From the NCBI GenBank assembly GCA_019119335.1, contig DWXF01000006.1, forward strand, positions 1 through 64,000: a stretch of DNA of 64,000 bases, given 5' to 3'. Shown here piece by piece: positions 1 through 8,195 of the stretch (its first letter is position 1; every line of letters begins with the position of its first letter). The position numbers and the translations under genes were made by a program. The notes below the pieces were generated by a model. The model saw nothing but the letters and a program-made list of their open reading frames with translations. It was not told where the DNA came from and ran no database searches. The stretch comes from Candidatus Flavonifractor merdavium. Its GTDB lineage: Bacteria; Bacillota; Clostridia; Oscillospirales; Oscillospiraceae.

Positions 1-1792
1 AGTGATAGCGGTTGGTGAAGTAGACGGTCTTGGCGCGGTTGATGGCGTCGAGCAGAAGACCTGCGTCGTAGCGGTCGAACGTAAAGCCGTTGCCGTCGCC
101 GGTAAAATCGTTGTAAGGCTCCACGGTGTCCTTCAGGCCGCCGGTCTCGCGGACAATGGGCAGCGTGCCATAGTGCATGGCGTTGAGCTGTGTCAGGCCG
201 CAGGGCTCAAAGCGGGAGGGCACCAGCAGCGCGTCCGCCCCGGCATAGATGCGGTGGGCTCTGGCCTCGTCGTACTGGATGCAGGCGCTGAAGGAGCCGT
301 GATAGGCGTGCTCATAGGAGCGGAAGGCGTCCTCATACCGCCTGTCTCCGGTGCCCAGCACCACCACCTGGGTGTTGCCGTCCAGCACCTGGGGAATGAT
401 GGCGTTGACCAGGTCCAGCCCCTTCTGATCGGTCAGCCGGGAGATAAGGCCGATGACAAACTTGCCCGCGTCCTCCTCCAGGCCCAGCTCCTTCTGGAGG
501 GCCAGCTTGTTTTCCATCTTGTGGTCCAGCACGTTGCCCAGGCCGTAATTGGCCGCCAGGGCGGGGTCGGTCTCCGGGTTCCACATGTCGTAGTCAATGC
601 CGTTGACAATGCCCCGGAGCTTGCCGCTGTGATAGCGCAGATGGTCCTCCAGCCGCTCGCCGTACTCGCTGCTCTGGATCTCCCAGGCATAGGTGCCGCT
701 GACGGTGGTGATCCGGTCGGCGTAGGCCAGCCCGCCCTTGAGGATGTTGGCCTCCACCCAGTCCTGCTTCAGCGCCCCCATGCTGAACACCTGGTCGGGC
801 AGGCCGGTCCAGTACTGGATGGTGGGGATGTTGTACACCCCCTGGAAGCGGAGGTTGTGGATGGTGAGCACCGTTTTGGCCCGGCCCACCGGGCTGTCCT
901 GGAACAGGGTGCGCAGATACACCGGCACCAGGCCCGCCTGCCAGTCGTGGCAGTGGATGATGTCGGGGATCCAGTTCATATAATTCAGCGCCGCCAGCGC
1001 GGCCTTGCTGAAGAAGCAGTATTTGGGGATGTCGTCCACCAGGTTGGTGTAGGGATTGCCCGAGGAGAAAAACTCCTGGTTGTCAATGAAGTCGTACACC
1101 ACGCCGTCGCAGATGTACTCCATGATCCCCACGTAGTAATTACGCCCGGTCCTGCCCAGATCCATGTAGAACTCGCCCCGATAGACCATCCTGTTCTGGT
1201 ACTCCTGGGGGATGCAGGCATAGCGGGGCAGCAACACCCGCACATCGCAGTTCAGCCGGGCCAGCTCCCGGGGCAGGGCGTACATCACGTCCCCCAGGCC
1301 CCCCGTCTTGACAAAGGGGTGACACTCCGAGCCGATAAACGCCACGCTCCGGCGGGGCAGGTTAGACATCTCACCCGCAGGGGCGGACTCCTCCGCCACA
1401 GGGGCGGGCTTTTCCGCAGCGGGGGTACTTTTCTTGGCGGCGGTTTTTTTCTCCACAGTGGGAGCGGCCTGCTTGGCGGCGGGCTTTTCCTCCACAGCGG
1501 GGGCGGCCTGCGCCGTCTCAGGGGCGCTCTTTTTCATGGCGGCAGCCGTCTTTCGGCTGGCAGTCGTTGTCTTTTTTGTAGCAGAAGCCGCTTTTTTCGT
1601 TGAGGACGCGGCCTTTTTTCTGGTTGCAGCAGTCTTTTTCGCGGCAGTCTCCGCCGGCTCTCCAGCGGGCGCGGCCGTCTCCTTGGGCGCAGTGTCCACC
1701 GCCGCGGGACGGGCCTGTTCCGCGGCCGGAGCCTCAGTCTTTTTCACAGGCGCTCTCTTCTTTGTGGAATCCGCTTTTTCCCGTGCCATCAT
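1..1792 (-). CDS. glgA: Glycogen synthase (ADP-glucose type, GT5), C-terminus cut by window edge
   Basis: Cytoplasmic enzyme that transfers glucose from ADP-glucose to a growing glycogen chain. I translated the minus strand directly, because the frame has no stop inside the window. The catalytic domain starts near residue 142 and carries the KTGGLGDV nucleotide-sugar loop (Lys about residue 162), a TIHNLRFQG segment, and the C-terminal SRFEPCGL...ETGGLKDTV region of GT5 enzymes. Roughly the last 20-30 residues lie outside the window. Residues 1-141 are an unusual Ala/Lys/Pro/Thr-rich tail with many KK, AKKTAA and EKPAP-like units, absent from textbook GlgA of about 480 residues. The ATG at 1792 follows an AAAGGAAGG site; a second ATG lies at 1789. 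The ATG at 1369, where the conserved part begins, has no well-spaced ribosome site, so the tail is probably translated. Confidence 0.93.
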   Translation of the reverse strand, partial: MMAREKADSTKKRAPVKKTEAPAAEQARPAAVDTAPKETAAPAGEPAETAAKKTAATRKKAASSTKKAASATKKTTTASRKTAAAMKKSAPETAQAAPAVEEKPAAKQAAPTVEKKTAAKKSTPAAEKPAPVAEESAPAGEMSNLPRRSVAFIGSECHPFVKTGGLGDVMYALPRELARLNCDVRVLLPRYACIPQEYQNRMVYRGEFYMDLGRTGRNYYVGIMEYICDGVVYDFIDNQEFFSSGNPYTNLVDDIPKYCFFSKAALAALNYMNWIPDIIHCHDWQAGLVPVYLRTLFQDSPVGRAKTVLTIHNLRFQGVYNIPTIQYWTGLPDQVFSMGALKQDWVEANILKGGLAYADRITTVSGTYAWEIQSSEYGERLEDHLRYHSGKLRGIVNGIDYDMWNPETDPALAANYGLGNVLDHKMENKLALQKELGLEEDAGKFVIGLISRLTDQKGLDLVNAIIPQVLDGNTQVVVLGTGDRRYEDAFRSYEHAYHGSFSACIQYDEARAHRIYAGADALLVPSRFEPCGLTQLNAMHYGTLPIVRETGGLKDTVEPYNDFTGDGNGFTFDRYDAGLLLDAINRAKTVYFTNRYH

Positions 1793-1826
1793 GAACCTTC
1801 CTTTCCCGTATTCTGGTACTGGCAAG

Positions 1827-1835
1827 AATATAACA
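1827..1835 (-). promoter_or_regulatory. Putative extended -10 promoter element for glgA
   Basis: The minus strand reads TGT-TATATT, an extended -10, about 35 bases before the glgA start. No convincing -35 box is seen at 16-18 bases, which fits an extended -10 promoter. Confidence 0.4.
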
Positions 1836-1863
1836 CATCCGGCCCGCTTTTCCCAGCCCCTCT

Positions 1864-1886
1864 TGGAAATTTCAGAAAAATTTCCA
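1864..1886. repeat. AT-rich 9-bp inverted repeat upstream of glgA
   Basis: TGGAAATTT and AAATTTCCA are perfect arms around a 5-base loop. The repeat lies between the end of the STAS-kinase gene and the glgA promoter. It could be an operator or a weak transcript end; the low GC content argues against a classical terminator. Confidence 0.35.
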
Positions 1887-1903
1887 CACTTTCTCCAAAT
1901 CCG

Positions 1904-3076
1904 CTAAAAGATCAGGGTACCCACCCGGCCCAGTAATTCGGTGAGATGGTCTTTGCACAGCCCGATGCTGGCCCGCCCCTGCTCCGTGTCCAAGCCGCCC
2001 CGGCGGATGGTGCGGCGCATGAGCCGGGCATAGCCCAGGACCATGGCCTTCTCCTCCACCGCCCGAAGCTGCTCGGGATCCTGGGTGCCCAGGTAGCTGG
2101 CCAGGGCCTTTTTCCAGAACACGCCGGCGGTCTCATAGGGCAGCTTCAGGGAATGGAGGGTTACGGTGTGGTCCAGTTCGCCGAAGGCCACAAAGCCCAG
2201 ATACATGGAGGCCAGCTCAAAAATGGGGTGGCCCACGCACAGGGTCTCCATGTCGATGAGCAGTACCTCGTCGTTCTGCATGACGATATTGTTGGTGTGG
2301 TAGTCGCCGTGGAGCATGGTGTCCCGCTCCGGCGCCCGCTCCACCAGGGCCACCAGCTTTTCGCCCTGTCCGGCGGGCAAATAGTCCCGGAGGAAGTTCA
2401 CCCAGTTCAGGGCCACCGCCTTCATCTCCGGCAGCTCGCCGGGCTTCACATGGGTGGCGTGCATCTTTTTCATCAGTTCCACATACCGCTCCACATAGAC
2501 GTCCATGCCCTGAGGATCGGCGGCAATGAGCTTGGAGAAGGAGTGGGCGTTGAGCAGCTCGAACACCGAGCCGTAGCCCTCCCCCACCCGCACCACATCG
2601 TAGGGGATGGCGGTGGGAACCCCCAGCACAAAGGCCTTGCGGGCCAGCTCCCGCTCCCGCTGCACGTCGGCCAGGCAGTGGTCGCCGTGGTAGACCTTTA
2701 CCGCCGTATCCTCATCGATGCGGTAGACGGTGCCGATGGACCCCCGACCGATGATCTCGCAGCCCTGGATGGAGACGGTCCGGTAAGCCTTCTCCACCGG
2801 TATCATCTCGGTAAAGCCGGTCAGGTTCAGAATTTCATAGACCTCGGCGGAGGCGTTTACCAGCCGGAGCCCGGGCTCCAGCTTCCGCAGCCGCAGCAAT
2901 ACCCGCAGCCCGGCGCTGGACATGTACTCCAGCTCCTTCAGATCCAGAACCAGCCCCTGGCGGGGGGTTCTCGCCAGCAGCACCCCAATCTCCGCCTCAA
3001 CCTCCGCCGCATTGCCGGAGTCGATGCGCCCGGTCAGGGCCACTCTCAGCACATCTTGTTCCTCGGTTACACTCAT
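1904..3076 (-). CDS. STAS domain fused to an APH/choline-kinase-like kinase
   Basis: A 390-residue soluble protein. Residues 1-100 are a STAS (anti-sigma factor antagonist-like) domain with LVLDLKELEYMSSAGLRVLL, where the Ser-Ser pair occupies the place of the phosphorylated Ser of SpoIIAA-like proteins. Residues from about 105 form a small protein-kinase-like/aminoglycoside-phosphotransferase fold: a glycine loop (IGRGSIGTVYRI), the Lys of AVKVYHG, the catalytic loop HGDYHTNN and the metal Asp of LLIDMETL. This resembles phosphotransferases of the APH family joined to a sigma-factor signalling module. The ATG at 3076 has GGAGGG upstream; longer frames are not supported. It follows the HD gene by 31 bases in the same direction, so the two are probably cotranscribed. 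Substrate unknown; autophosphorylation of the STAS serine is a guess. Confidence 0.8.
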   Translation of the reverse strand: MSVTEEQDVLRVALTGRIDSGNAAEVEAEIGVLLARTPRQGLVLDLKELEYMSSAGLRVLLRLRKLEPGLRLVNASAEVYEILNLTGFTEMIPVEKAYRTVSIQGCEIIGRGSIGTVYRIDEDTAVKVYHGDHCLADVQRERELARKAFVLGVPTAIPYDVVRVGEGYGSVFELLNAHSFSKLIAADPQGMDVYVERYVELMKKMHATHVKPGELPEMKAVALNWVNFLRDYLPAGQGEKLVALVERAPERDTMLHGDYHTNNIVMQNDEVLLIDMETLCVGHPIFELASMYLGFVAFGELDHTVTLHSLKLPYETAGVFWKKALASYLGTQDPEQLRAVEEKAMVLGYARLMRRTIRRGGLDTEQGRASIGLCKDHLTELLGRVGTLIF

Positions 3077-3107
3077 CCGGTTCCCTCCTTGCCCGCGCCC
3101 TGTGATG

Positions 3108-3671
3108 TCAGTCCTCTTCAAAGATCTGCCGCAGCAGCCAGTCGTACTCCTGCCAGGCAGGAGAATCCGCCAGCGGTGCCAGCGCCCGGGCCAGGCTCCG
3201 ATAGTACCAGTGGTGCTCCTCCGGGTCGGTCTGGTTAAAGCAGGCCCACATGGCGGCCCCCTGCCGCCGCTTGACCCGGTAGAAGGAGCGCAGGTTGGAG
3301 AGCTTGTCGCCCAGAGCCACAATGGCCGCTCCCGGGTCCTCCGCCCGGAGCAGCTGGTCGATGGCGGCCTCCTTCCGGGCCCGCCAGCTCTGGGCCGGGG
3401 GCAGGTGGCGCAGCTTGTCCTCGGTCTCCACCCCCACCAGCCGGGCCACCCGCTGGCCGAACCGGGCCCGGATCTCCTCCAGATCCGCCCCGGCGTCCTC
3501 CACCGTGTCGTGGAGGACAGCGGCGGCCAGCACCTGGCTGTCGTCGGTCAGGGTGGCGGCCACGGCGGCCGCCTCCATGGCGTGGAGAATGGCCGGTGAG
3601 CCGTCCCCCTTCCGCACCGCGCCGCCATGGGCGGCGATGGCAAAACTCATCGCCTCGCTCAGCAAATTCAA
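3108..3671 (-). CDS. HD-domain phosphohydrolase (RelA/SpoT hydrolase-like)
   Basis: A 187-residue stand-alone HD protein. The metal ligands are visible as H30 (PAILHAME), H54-D55 (AVLHDTVEDA) and D122 (VALGDKLSNLR), the order found in the (p)ppGpp hydrolase domain and in small MESH1-like enzymes. The length fits a hydrolase-only protein with no synthetase or TGS domain. The start is a TTG at 3671, eight bases after GGGAGGA; no better ATG retains H30. It heads a probable two-gene unit with the STAS-kinase. A role in removing an alarmone or another nucleotide pyrophosphate is plausible from the family but cannot be fixed from sequence alone. Confidence 0.78.
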   Translation of the reverse strand: MNLLSEAMSFAIAAHGGAVRKGDGSPAILHAMEAAAVAATLTDDSQVLAAAVLHDTVEDAGADLEEIRARFGQRVARLVGVETEDKLRHLPPAQSWRARKEAAIDQLLRAEDPGAAIVALGDKLSNLRSFYRVKRRQGAAMWACFNQTDPEEHHWYYRSLARALAPLADSPAWQEYDWLLRQIFEED

Positions 3672-3728
3672 TCCTCATTCCTCCCTGTCCTGTCCCGGCC
3701 GCTCTGGGTATAGGCGGGTTTTTGTTTT

Positions 3729-3757
3729 GGATTACCACAGAAGACGCGGACTGTCAA
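3729..3757 (-). promoter_or_regulatory. Possible promoter for the HD/STAS-kinase unit
   Basis: A perfect TTGACA on the minus strand (3752-3757) is followed after 17 bases by TAATCC, a poor -10. The gap is AT-rich relative to its neighbours. Only the -35 is strong. Confidence 0.35.
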
Positions 3758-3818
3758 GTACAAGTTTCACCGCCCGTCCTCTCCTCCGCCGCCTTTCCCA
3801 TTCTTAAGGTTCCGGCGC

Positions 3819-3848
3819 TTGCGCTTGCAAAGGACCCTATTATATAAT
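3819..3848 (+). promoter_or_regulatory. Possible promoter for the AAA/VWA pair
   Basis: TTGCGC (3819-3824), an 18-base spacer and a perfect TATAAT (3843-3848), about 60 bases before the AAA ATPase start. Confidence 0.5.
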
Positions 3849-3908
3849 GAAACACACATTTTTACAGGCAAAAGCGGCGGTTTGCCTCCGCGCGCCCGAA
3901 GGAGGATT

Positions 3909-4967
3909 ATGAATCTCACCATTACCGTCAATCACAAGCAGCTACTGGACATTCTGCTGAATGTGGGGCTGGTCCGCCCGGTGTTTATCTGGGGCGCCCC
4001 CGGCATCGGGAAATCCGCCATTGTGGAGGAGTTCGCCCACAGCCTGGGGCTGGAGTGCGTCTCCCTGCTGGGCAGCCAGCTGGCCCCGGAGGACATCATC
4101 GGCGTGCCCCAGATCAAGGACGGCTTCAGCCAGTTCTGCCCGCCCCGCTCCATCGCCCGGCAGGAGCCCTACGTGCTGTTCCTGGACGAGCTGAACGCCT
4201 GCACCTCCGAGGTGCAGAAGGCCTTCTACTCCCTGATCCACGAGCGGCGCATCGGGGAATACCATCTGCCCGAGGGGTCCATCGTGCTGGGGGCGGGCAA
4301 CCGGGCCCAGGACAACGCCATCACCCGGCCCATGTCCTCCGCCCTTATCAACCGGATGTTCCATGTGGAGCTCACCGCCAGCCCCCGGCTGTGGCTGGAG
4401 TGGGCGGGGCAGCACAACATCCACCCCTACGTCTACGACTACATCACCAGCCGGCCGGACCACCTGTGGTCCAAGCCCCCCAAGAGTGAGGAGCCCTTCT
4501 CCACCCCCCGCGCCTGGCATATGCTCAGCGACGCCATCCACAGCTGGGGCCCGGACATCGACGTGGACAGCCTGCGGGTGCTGGCCGCCGGCTGCCTCAC
4601 CCCCCAGCACGCCACCCAGTTCCTGGCCTATATCCGGCAGATACGCAGCCAGTACGCCCTGGACAAGATCCTGTCCGGCCAGCAGCCCTGGCCGGACAAG
4701 CCGGAGGAGCGGGACGTGCTCTACTTCCTGGCCCAGTCCCTCCGGGCCCGGCTGGTGAAGGAGCTGCCCCCGGAGCGGAGCCGGCTCAGCGCCGACAGCC
4801 GCGCCCTGGTGCTCCAGGCCAAGGACCGCATCACCGAGCTGGCCGACCTGAGCCTGGAGATCGCCCGGATGGCGGTGACCCCGGAGGACGGCCGGGAGCT
4901 GCCCGACTGGTTTGTGGTGGAGCTGTTCCGGGACCTGCCCCGGCTGGCCGACAAGAGAAACGGATGA
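3909..4967 (+). CDS. MoxR-type AAA+ ATPase
   Basis: A 352-residue cytoplasmic ATPase. The Walker A motif is GAPGIGKS (29-36), Walker B is YVLFLDE (88-94), and the sensor-1 asparagine follows GAGN near residue 131. The order and spacing match MoxR-like ATPases, which act as chaperone-like remodelling factors for a VWA partner. The ATG at 3909 follows GAAGGAGGATT; an upstream in-frame ATG lacks a ribosome site. Its stop overlaps the start of the next gene (ATGA), so the two products are made in a fixed ratio. The VWA/metallopeptidase-like partner encoded next is the likely client or adaptor. Confidence 0.88.
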   Translation: MNLTITVNHKQLLDILLNVGLVRPVFIWGAPGIGKSAIVEEFAHSLGLECVSLLGSQLAPEDIIGVPQIKDGFSQFCPPRSIARQEPYVLFLDELNACTSEVQKAFYSLIHERRIGEYHLPEGSIVLGAGNRAQDNAITRPMSSALINRMFHVELTASPRLWLEWAGQHNIHPYVYDYITSRPDHLWSKPPKSEEPFSTPRAWHMLSDAIHSWGPDIDVDSLRVLAAGCLTPQHATQFLAYIRQIRSQYALDKILSGQQPWPDKPEERDVLYFLAQSLRARLVKELPPERSRLSADSRALVLQAKDRITELADLSLEIARMAVTPEDGRELPDWFVVELFRDLPRLADKRNG

Positions 4968-6742
4968 GCGGCAGAAAGCAGCAGAAGGCCAACCCGGCCC
5001 TGGATGCCTTTCAGGCCGGGTGCGGCCTGGTGGCCCAGCATCCGGTGCTGGGGCCGCTGATGAAGCAGGCCACCGCCCATTTTGACGACAGCTACCCCAT
5101 GGCAAAAGAGGACTGGGCGTGGATCACCGCCAACGGGGACCTGTACGCCAACAGCCACCGCCGGGCCGCCCCCCAGGAGTGGGCCTATGTGGCGGCCCAC
5201 TGCCTGCTCCACCTGGCCCTGGGCCACATCCGGGAGGACCGGGCCGGAGACCCGGTGTGGAACGCAGCCTGCGACTGCGTGGCGGCCCGGTACCTGTCCG
5301 ACCTGCACATCGGCACGCCGCCGGGGGAGCTCTCCGCCCCCCTGCCCCCCAACACCCGGGAGGAGGAGGCCCTCTACCGCTGGCTGAAGGAGCACAGCGA
5401 CGACGCCTATTTCCGTTTCTCCACCATGAGCGGCGGACGGCCGGACCTGGTGTGGGAGCCCATCCGCGCCAGCTGGTGGCAGGGCCCCACCGACTGGCGG
5501 CAGCTCTTCGCCGAGAGTCTCCGGGACGCCCTGCGCTCCGCCGTGGACTACGCCGGGGGCGTCTCCACCCCGCCGGGGTCCCACAAAAAAATGGGGCCCA
5601 TCCAGCGGGCCCGGGAGTGGTTTTTATCCAGCTATCCCCTGCTGGGGGGCGTGGCCTCCGGCTTCCGGCTGGTGGACGACCCCCTGACCGTCCAGCGGAT
5701 GGACGTTCCGGTGGCCGCCATCTCCATGCACCTGCGGGAAATTTATGTCAACCCCGTTGCCGGACTGACCGAGGAGGAGTGGCGGTTTGTCCTGGCCCAC
5801 GAGTACCTCCACGCCGCCCTGTGCCATGAGGCAAGGCTGGGCAAGCGGGACCCGGAGCTGTGGAACGTGGCCTGCGACTATGTGATCAACCAGTGGCTGC
5901 GGGACATGGAGGTGGGCTCCATGCCAGAGGGGCTGCTCTTTGACCCGGAGCTGCAGGGCCTGTCGGCGGAGAGCGTGTACGACCGTCTGGCGGTCAATCT
6001 GCGCAAGTACAAGCGCATGGCCCAGCACGACATCCGCTTCGGCCCGCCGGACTGGGCGGCCTCCAAAGACTTTGTGGATCTGGACAGCTGGTGCCGCTCC
6101 GCCATTCAGCGAGGGCTGGACTATCATCAGGCCCATGAGCGGGGCTATCTCCCCGAGGGGCTGGTGGAGGAGATCCGGGCCCTGTCCCAGCCCCCCATCC
6201 CCTGGGACGTGGAGCTGGCCCGGTGGTTCGACGAGCGGTTCGAGCCCCTGGAAAAGCGCCGCACCTATGCCCGGCTCAGCCGCCGCCAGTCGGCCACGCC
6301 GGATATTCCCCGCCCTTCCTGGCATCTGGAGGAGGCGGCCCGGGCGGGTCGCACCTTCGGCGTGCTGCTGGACACCTCCGGCTCCATGGACCGGGCTCTG
6401 CTGGCCGCCGCCCTGGGCTCCATCGCCAGTTACAGCGCCGCCCGGGACGTGAGCCGGGTGCGGGTGGTGTTCTGCGACGCCGCCCCCTACGACCAGGGCT
6501 ACATGGAGGCGGCCGACATCGCCGGCAGCGTCAAGGTCCGGGGCCGGGGCGGCACGGTGCTCCAGCCGGGGGTGGAGCTGCTGGAGCACGCCCCCGACTT
6601 TCCCAGACAGGCGCCGCTGCTGGTGATCACCGACTGCGAGTGCGACCGGCTGAACCTGTACGGCCGGGACCACGCCTTTCTGGTGCCCCGGGGACGCAGT
6701 CTGCCCTTCCCGCCCAAGGGGCCGGTCTTTTACCTGGAATAG
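4964..6742 (+). CDS. DUF2201-type protein: duplicated metallopeptidase-like domain plus VWA-like domain
   Basis: A 592-residue soluble protein, translationally coupled to the AAA ATPase. It contains two similar zincin-like stretches. The first reads HCLLHLALGH (79-88) and is followed by DPVWNAACDCVAARYL. The second reads HEYLHAALCH (279-288), a full HEXXH-type motif, followed by DPELWNVACDYVINQWL. The C-terminal third is a VWA-like domain with the metal-site motif DTSGS (470-474). The second copy keeps the catalytic Glu; the first has Cys in that place. Architecture fits the putative metallopeptidase/VWA family (PF13203 plus PF09967) that pairs with MoxR ATPases. No signal peptide. A strong terminator follows, so this closes a two-gene operon. 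Confidence 0.85.
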   Translation: MSGRKQQKANPALDAFQAGCGLVAQHPVLGPLMKQATAHFDDSYPMAKEDWAWITANGDLYANSHRRAAPQEWAYVAAHCLLHLALGHIREDRAGDPVWNAACDCVAARYLSDLHIGTPPGELSAPLPPNTREEEALYRWLKEHSDDAYFRFSTMSGGRPDLVWEPIRASWWQGPTDWRQLFAESLRDALRSAVDYAGGVSTPPGSHKKMGPIQRAREWFLSSYPLLGGVASGFRLVDDPLTVQRMDVPVAAISMHLREIYVNPVAGLTEEEWRFVLAHEYLHAALCHEARLGKRDPELWNVACDYVINQWLRDMEVGSMPEGLLFDPELQGLSAESVYDRLAVNLRKYKRMAQHDIRFGPPDWAASKDFVDLDSWCRSAIQRGLDYHQAHERGYLPEGLVEEIRALSQPPIPWDVELARWFDERFEPLEKRRTYARLSRRQSATPDIPRPSWHLEEAARAGRTFGVLLDTSGSMDRALLAAALGSIASYSAARDVSRVRVVFCDAAPYDQGYMEAADIAGSVKVRGRGGTVLQPGVELLEHAPDFPRQAPLLVITDCECDRLNLYGRDHAFLVPRGRSLPFPPKGPVFYLE

Positions 6743-6775
6743 CTTCCGGCGGAAACATGGCATTGGGATATTTTA

Positions 6776-6811
6776 AAAAACGTGAGCCCCATTGGCGGGG
6801 CTCACGTTTTT
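6776..6811 (+). terminator. Rho-independent terminator after the AAA/VWA operon
   Basis: Perfect 15-base arms including a GC-rich core (CGTGAGCCCC / GGGGCTCACG) with a 6-base loop and a run of T. Confidence 0.93.
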
Positions 6812-6823
6812 CCTGTACCGGCG

Positions 6824-6852
6824 GCCTAACCGACGAATTCCGGCGGTTAGGC
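6824..6852. promoter_or_regulatory. 9-bp inverted repeat upstream of the sensor-like gene
   Basis: GCCTAACCG and CGGTTAGGC are perfect arms around 11 bases, about 20 bases upstream of the -35 below. Position suggests an operator; the binding factor is unknown. Confidence 0.5.
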
Positions 6853-6871
6853 AACGAATTTCGTCATATCA

Positions 6872-6900
6872 TGGACGGGCAGGCAGGCAATCCATATAAT
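6872..6900 (+). promoter_or_regulatory. SigA-type promoter for the sensor/membrane gene cluster
   Basis: TGGACG (6872-6877), 17 bases, perfect TATAAT (6895-6900), with the first gene starting 30 bases later after GTCAGGAGGG. Confidence 0.65.
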
Positions 6901-6929
6901 AGGAGCAGGCTGTCAGGAGGGTCGTATCC

Positions 6930-8171
6930 ATGCATGATTTTTTGACTGTCCTTGTGCGCATCATCGCTGCCGCCGTGCAGACAAACGGGGCATACCGCCT
7001 GTATGGGGTCTATTTTGACCGCCAGTCCGCGGACAAAAACAAGGAATGGGCCGGCTTTCTCCTCTGCTTTCTGCTCTGCGGGCTGAAGGCGGTGCTGAAC
7101 ACCCCGCCGGCAGTCAACGGAGCGCTGACCATCGGCATCTACTGCGGGCTGGCCTTTTTGTACGCGGGCACTGTGCTGGGCCGGCTGGCGCGGGCGCTGG
7201 GGATCGTGGCGCTGATGGTCCTGTGCGAGGGACTGGTGGCTGGACTCATAGTCTTTTTCCCCCTCCCCCCGCGCGCCGCCTGGATGACCGGCAACATGCT
7301 GTCTCAGCTGCTGTTTCTGATGATCTCCCTGAGCCTGAAACGGCTCCACATGCCGAAAACCAGCCCCCGGCTCTCCCGGCTGTATTGGCTGGCCATCCTC
7401 TGCCTGCCCACCGGCACGCTGGCCGTCCACATTCTGCTCATCTTTGTCTTTTACGACCCGGCGGGAAATCCCATTTTCCTGCCGGTCTCCATTATGCTGA
7501 TGCTGATCAACCTGCTGACCTTCTATGTGCTGGACCGGCTGGAGGAATACAGCGCCGCCTATTACGAAACGGAGCTGCTGGCCCGGCAGAACCAGGCCTA
7601 CCGGGCGGAGTTTGAGCTGATGCGCCAATCCCAGCAGCAGGTCAGCGCGCTGCGCCACGACATGAAAAACCACCTGGCGGTGGTGCGGCAATACGCCGCC
7701 GCGGGGCAGACGGAGGAGCTGGGGCGGTATCTGGACCGCTGCCTGGAGCAGCTGGCCCATCCCGGCTTTGTCCATACCGGCAACCCGGATATCGACAGCA
7801 TTCTGAACTACAAGCTGGGCCAGGCGGAGCGGGCCGGGGCCAGGCTGACGCTGGACGTGCGGCTGCCGGAAAACGTTACGGCGGACGCCTTTGATTGGAA
7901 CATCATTCTGGGCAGCCTGCTGGACCACGCGGTGGAGGCGCTGGAAAAGAGCCGGGAGAAGCGGCTCTCCCTCTCCCTGCGGGTGGACCGGGGCATCTTT
8001 TATCTGAACATTTCCTACGGCTATGCCGGTTCCGCAGCCCAGGCGGAGGGGCCCGGCGGCCCGGGCGGCTCCCTTGTCCAGCGCGCCATAGACAAGTACC
8101 ACGGAACGCTGGACGTGAACTGCACCGGGCAGGTATGCACCGTGGCGGTTATGCTCTATCTGGAGCCGTAG
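6930..8171 (+). CDS. AgrC-like GHKL sensor protein with degenerate ATPase boxes
   Basis: A 413-residue membrane protein. About six hydrophobic segments fill residues 1-200, followed by a coiled dimerisation region with the H-box SALRHDMKNHL (His about 243), as in AgrC/VirS-type peptide sensors. The ATP-binding part is eroded: the N-box reads ILGSLLDHAVEAL where active kinases have N-L-L-D-N-A, and the G-box glycines are replaced by an irregular Gly-rich stretch (EGPGGPGGS). No LytTR response regulator or AgrBD-type peptide gene lies next to it. It may therefore be a sensor without kinase activity, a phosphatase, or a scaffold. ATG at 6930 with a good GGAGGG site. It begins a run of membrane genes all on the plus strand. 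Confidence 0.75.
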   Translation: MHDFLTVLVRIIAAAVQTNGAYRLYGVYFDRQSADKNKEWAGFLLCFLLCGLKAVLNTPPAVNGALTIGIYCGLAFLYAGTVLGRLARALGIVALMVLCEGLVAGLIVFFPLPPRAAWMTGNMLSQLLFLMISLSLKRLHMPKTSPRLSRLYWLAILCLPTGTLAVHILLIFVFYDPAGNPIFLPVSIMLMLINLLTFYVLDRLEEYSAAYYETELLARQNQAYRAEFELMRQSQQQVSALRHDMKNHLAVVRQYAAAGQTEELGRYLDRCLEQLAHPGFVHTGNPDIDSILNYKLGQAERAGARLTLDVRLPENVTADAFDWNIILGSLLDHAVEALEKSREKRLSLSLRVDRGIFYLNISYGYAGSAAQAEGPGGPGGSLVQRAIDKYHGTLDVNCTGQVCTVAVMLYLEP

Positions 8172-8195
8172 GCTGAAGACGGGGAGGAAAGCTAG

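Noticed and set aside
2-1603. Long plus-strand frame opposite glgA
   Set aside because: It is a shadow of GC-rich codons; the minus strand encodes an unmistakable glycogen synthase, and the plus translation is low-complexity His/Gly/Val-rich.
1380-1700. Short repeated units resembling a repeat array
   Set aside because: They are in-frame Lys/Ala codon repeats of the glgA tail, irregular in length, not CRISPR or a mobile element.
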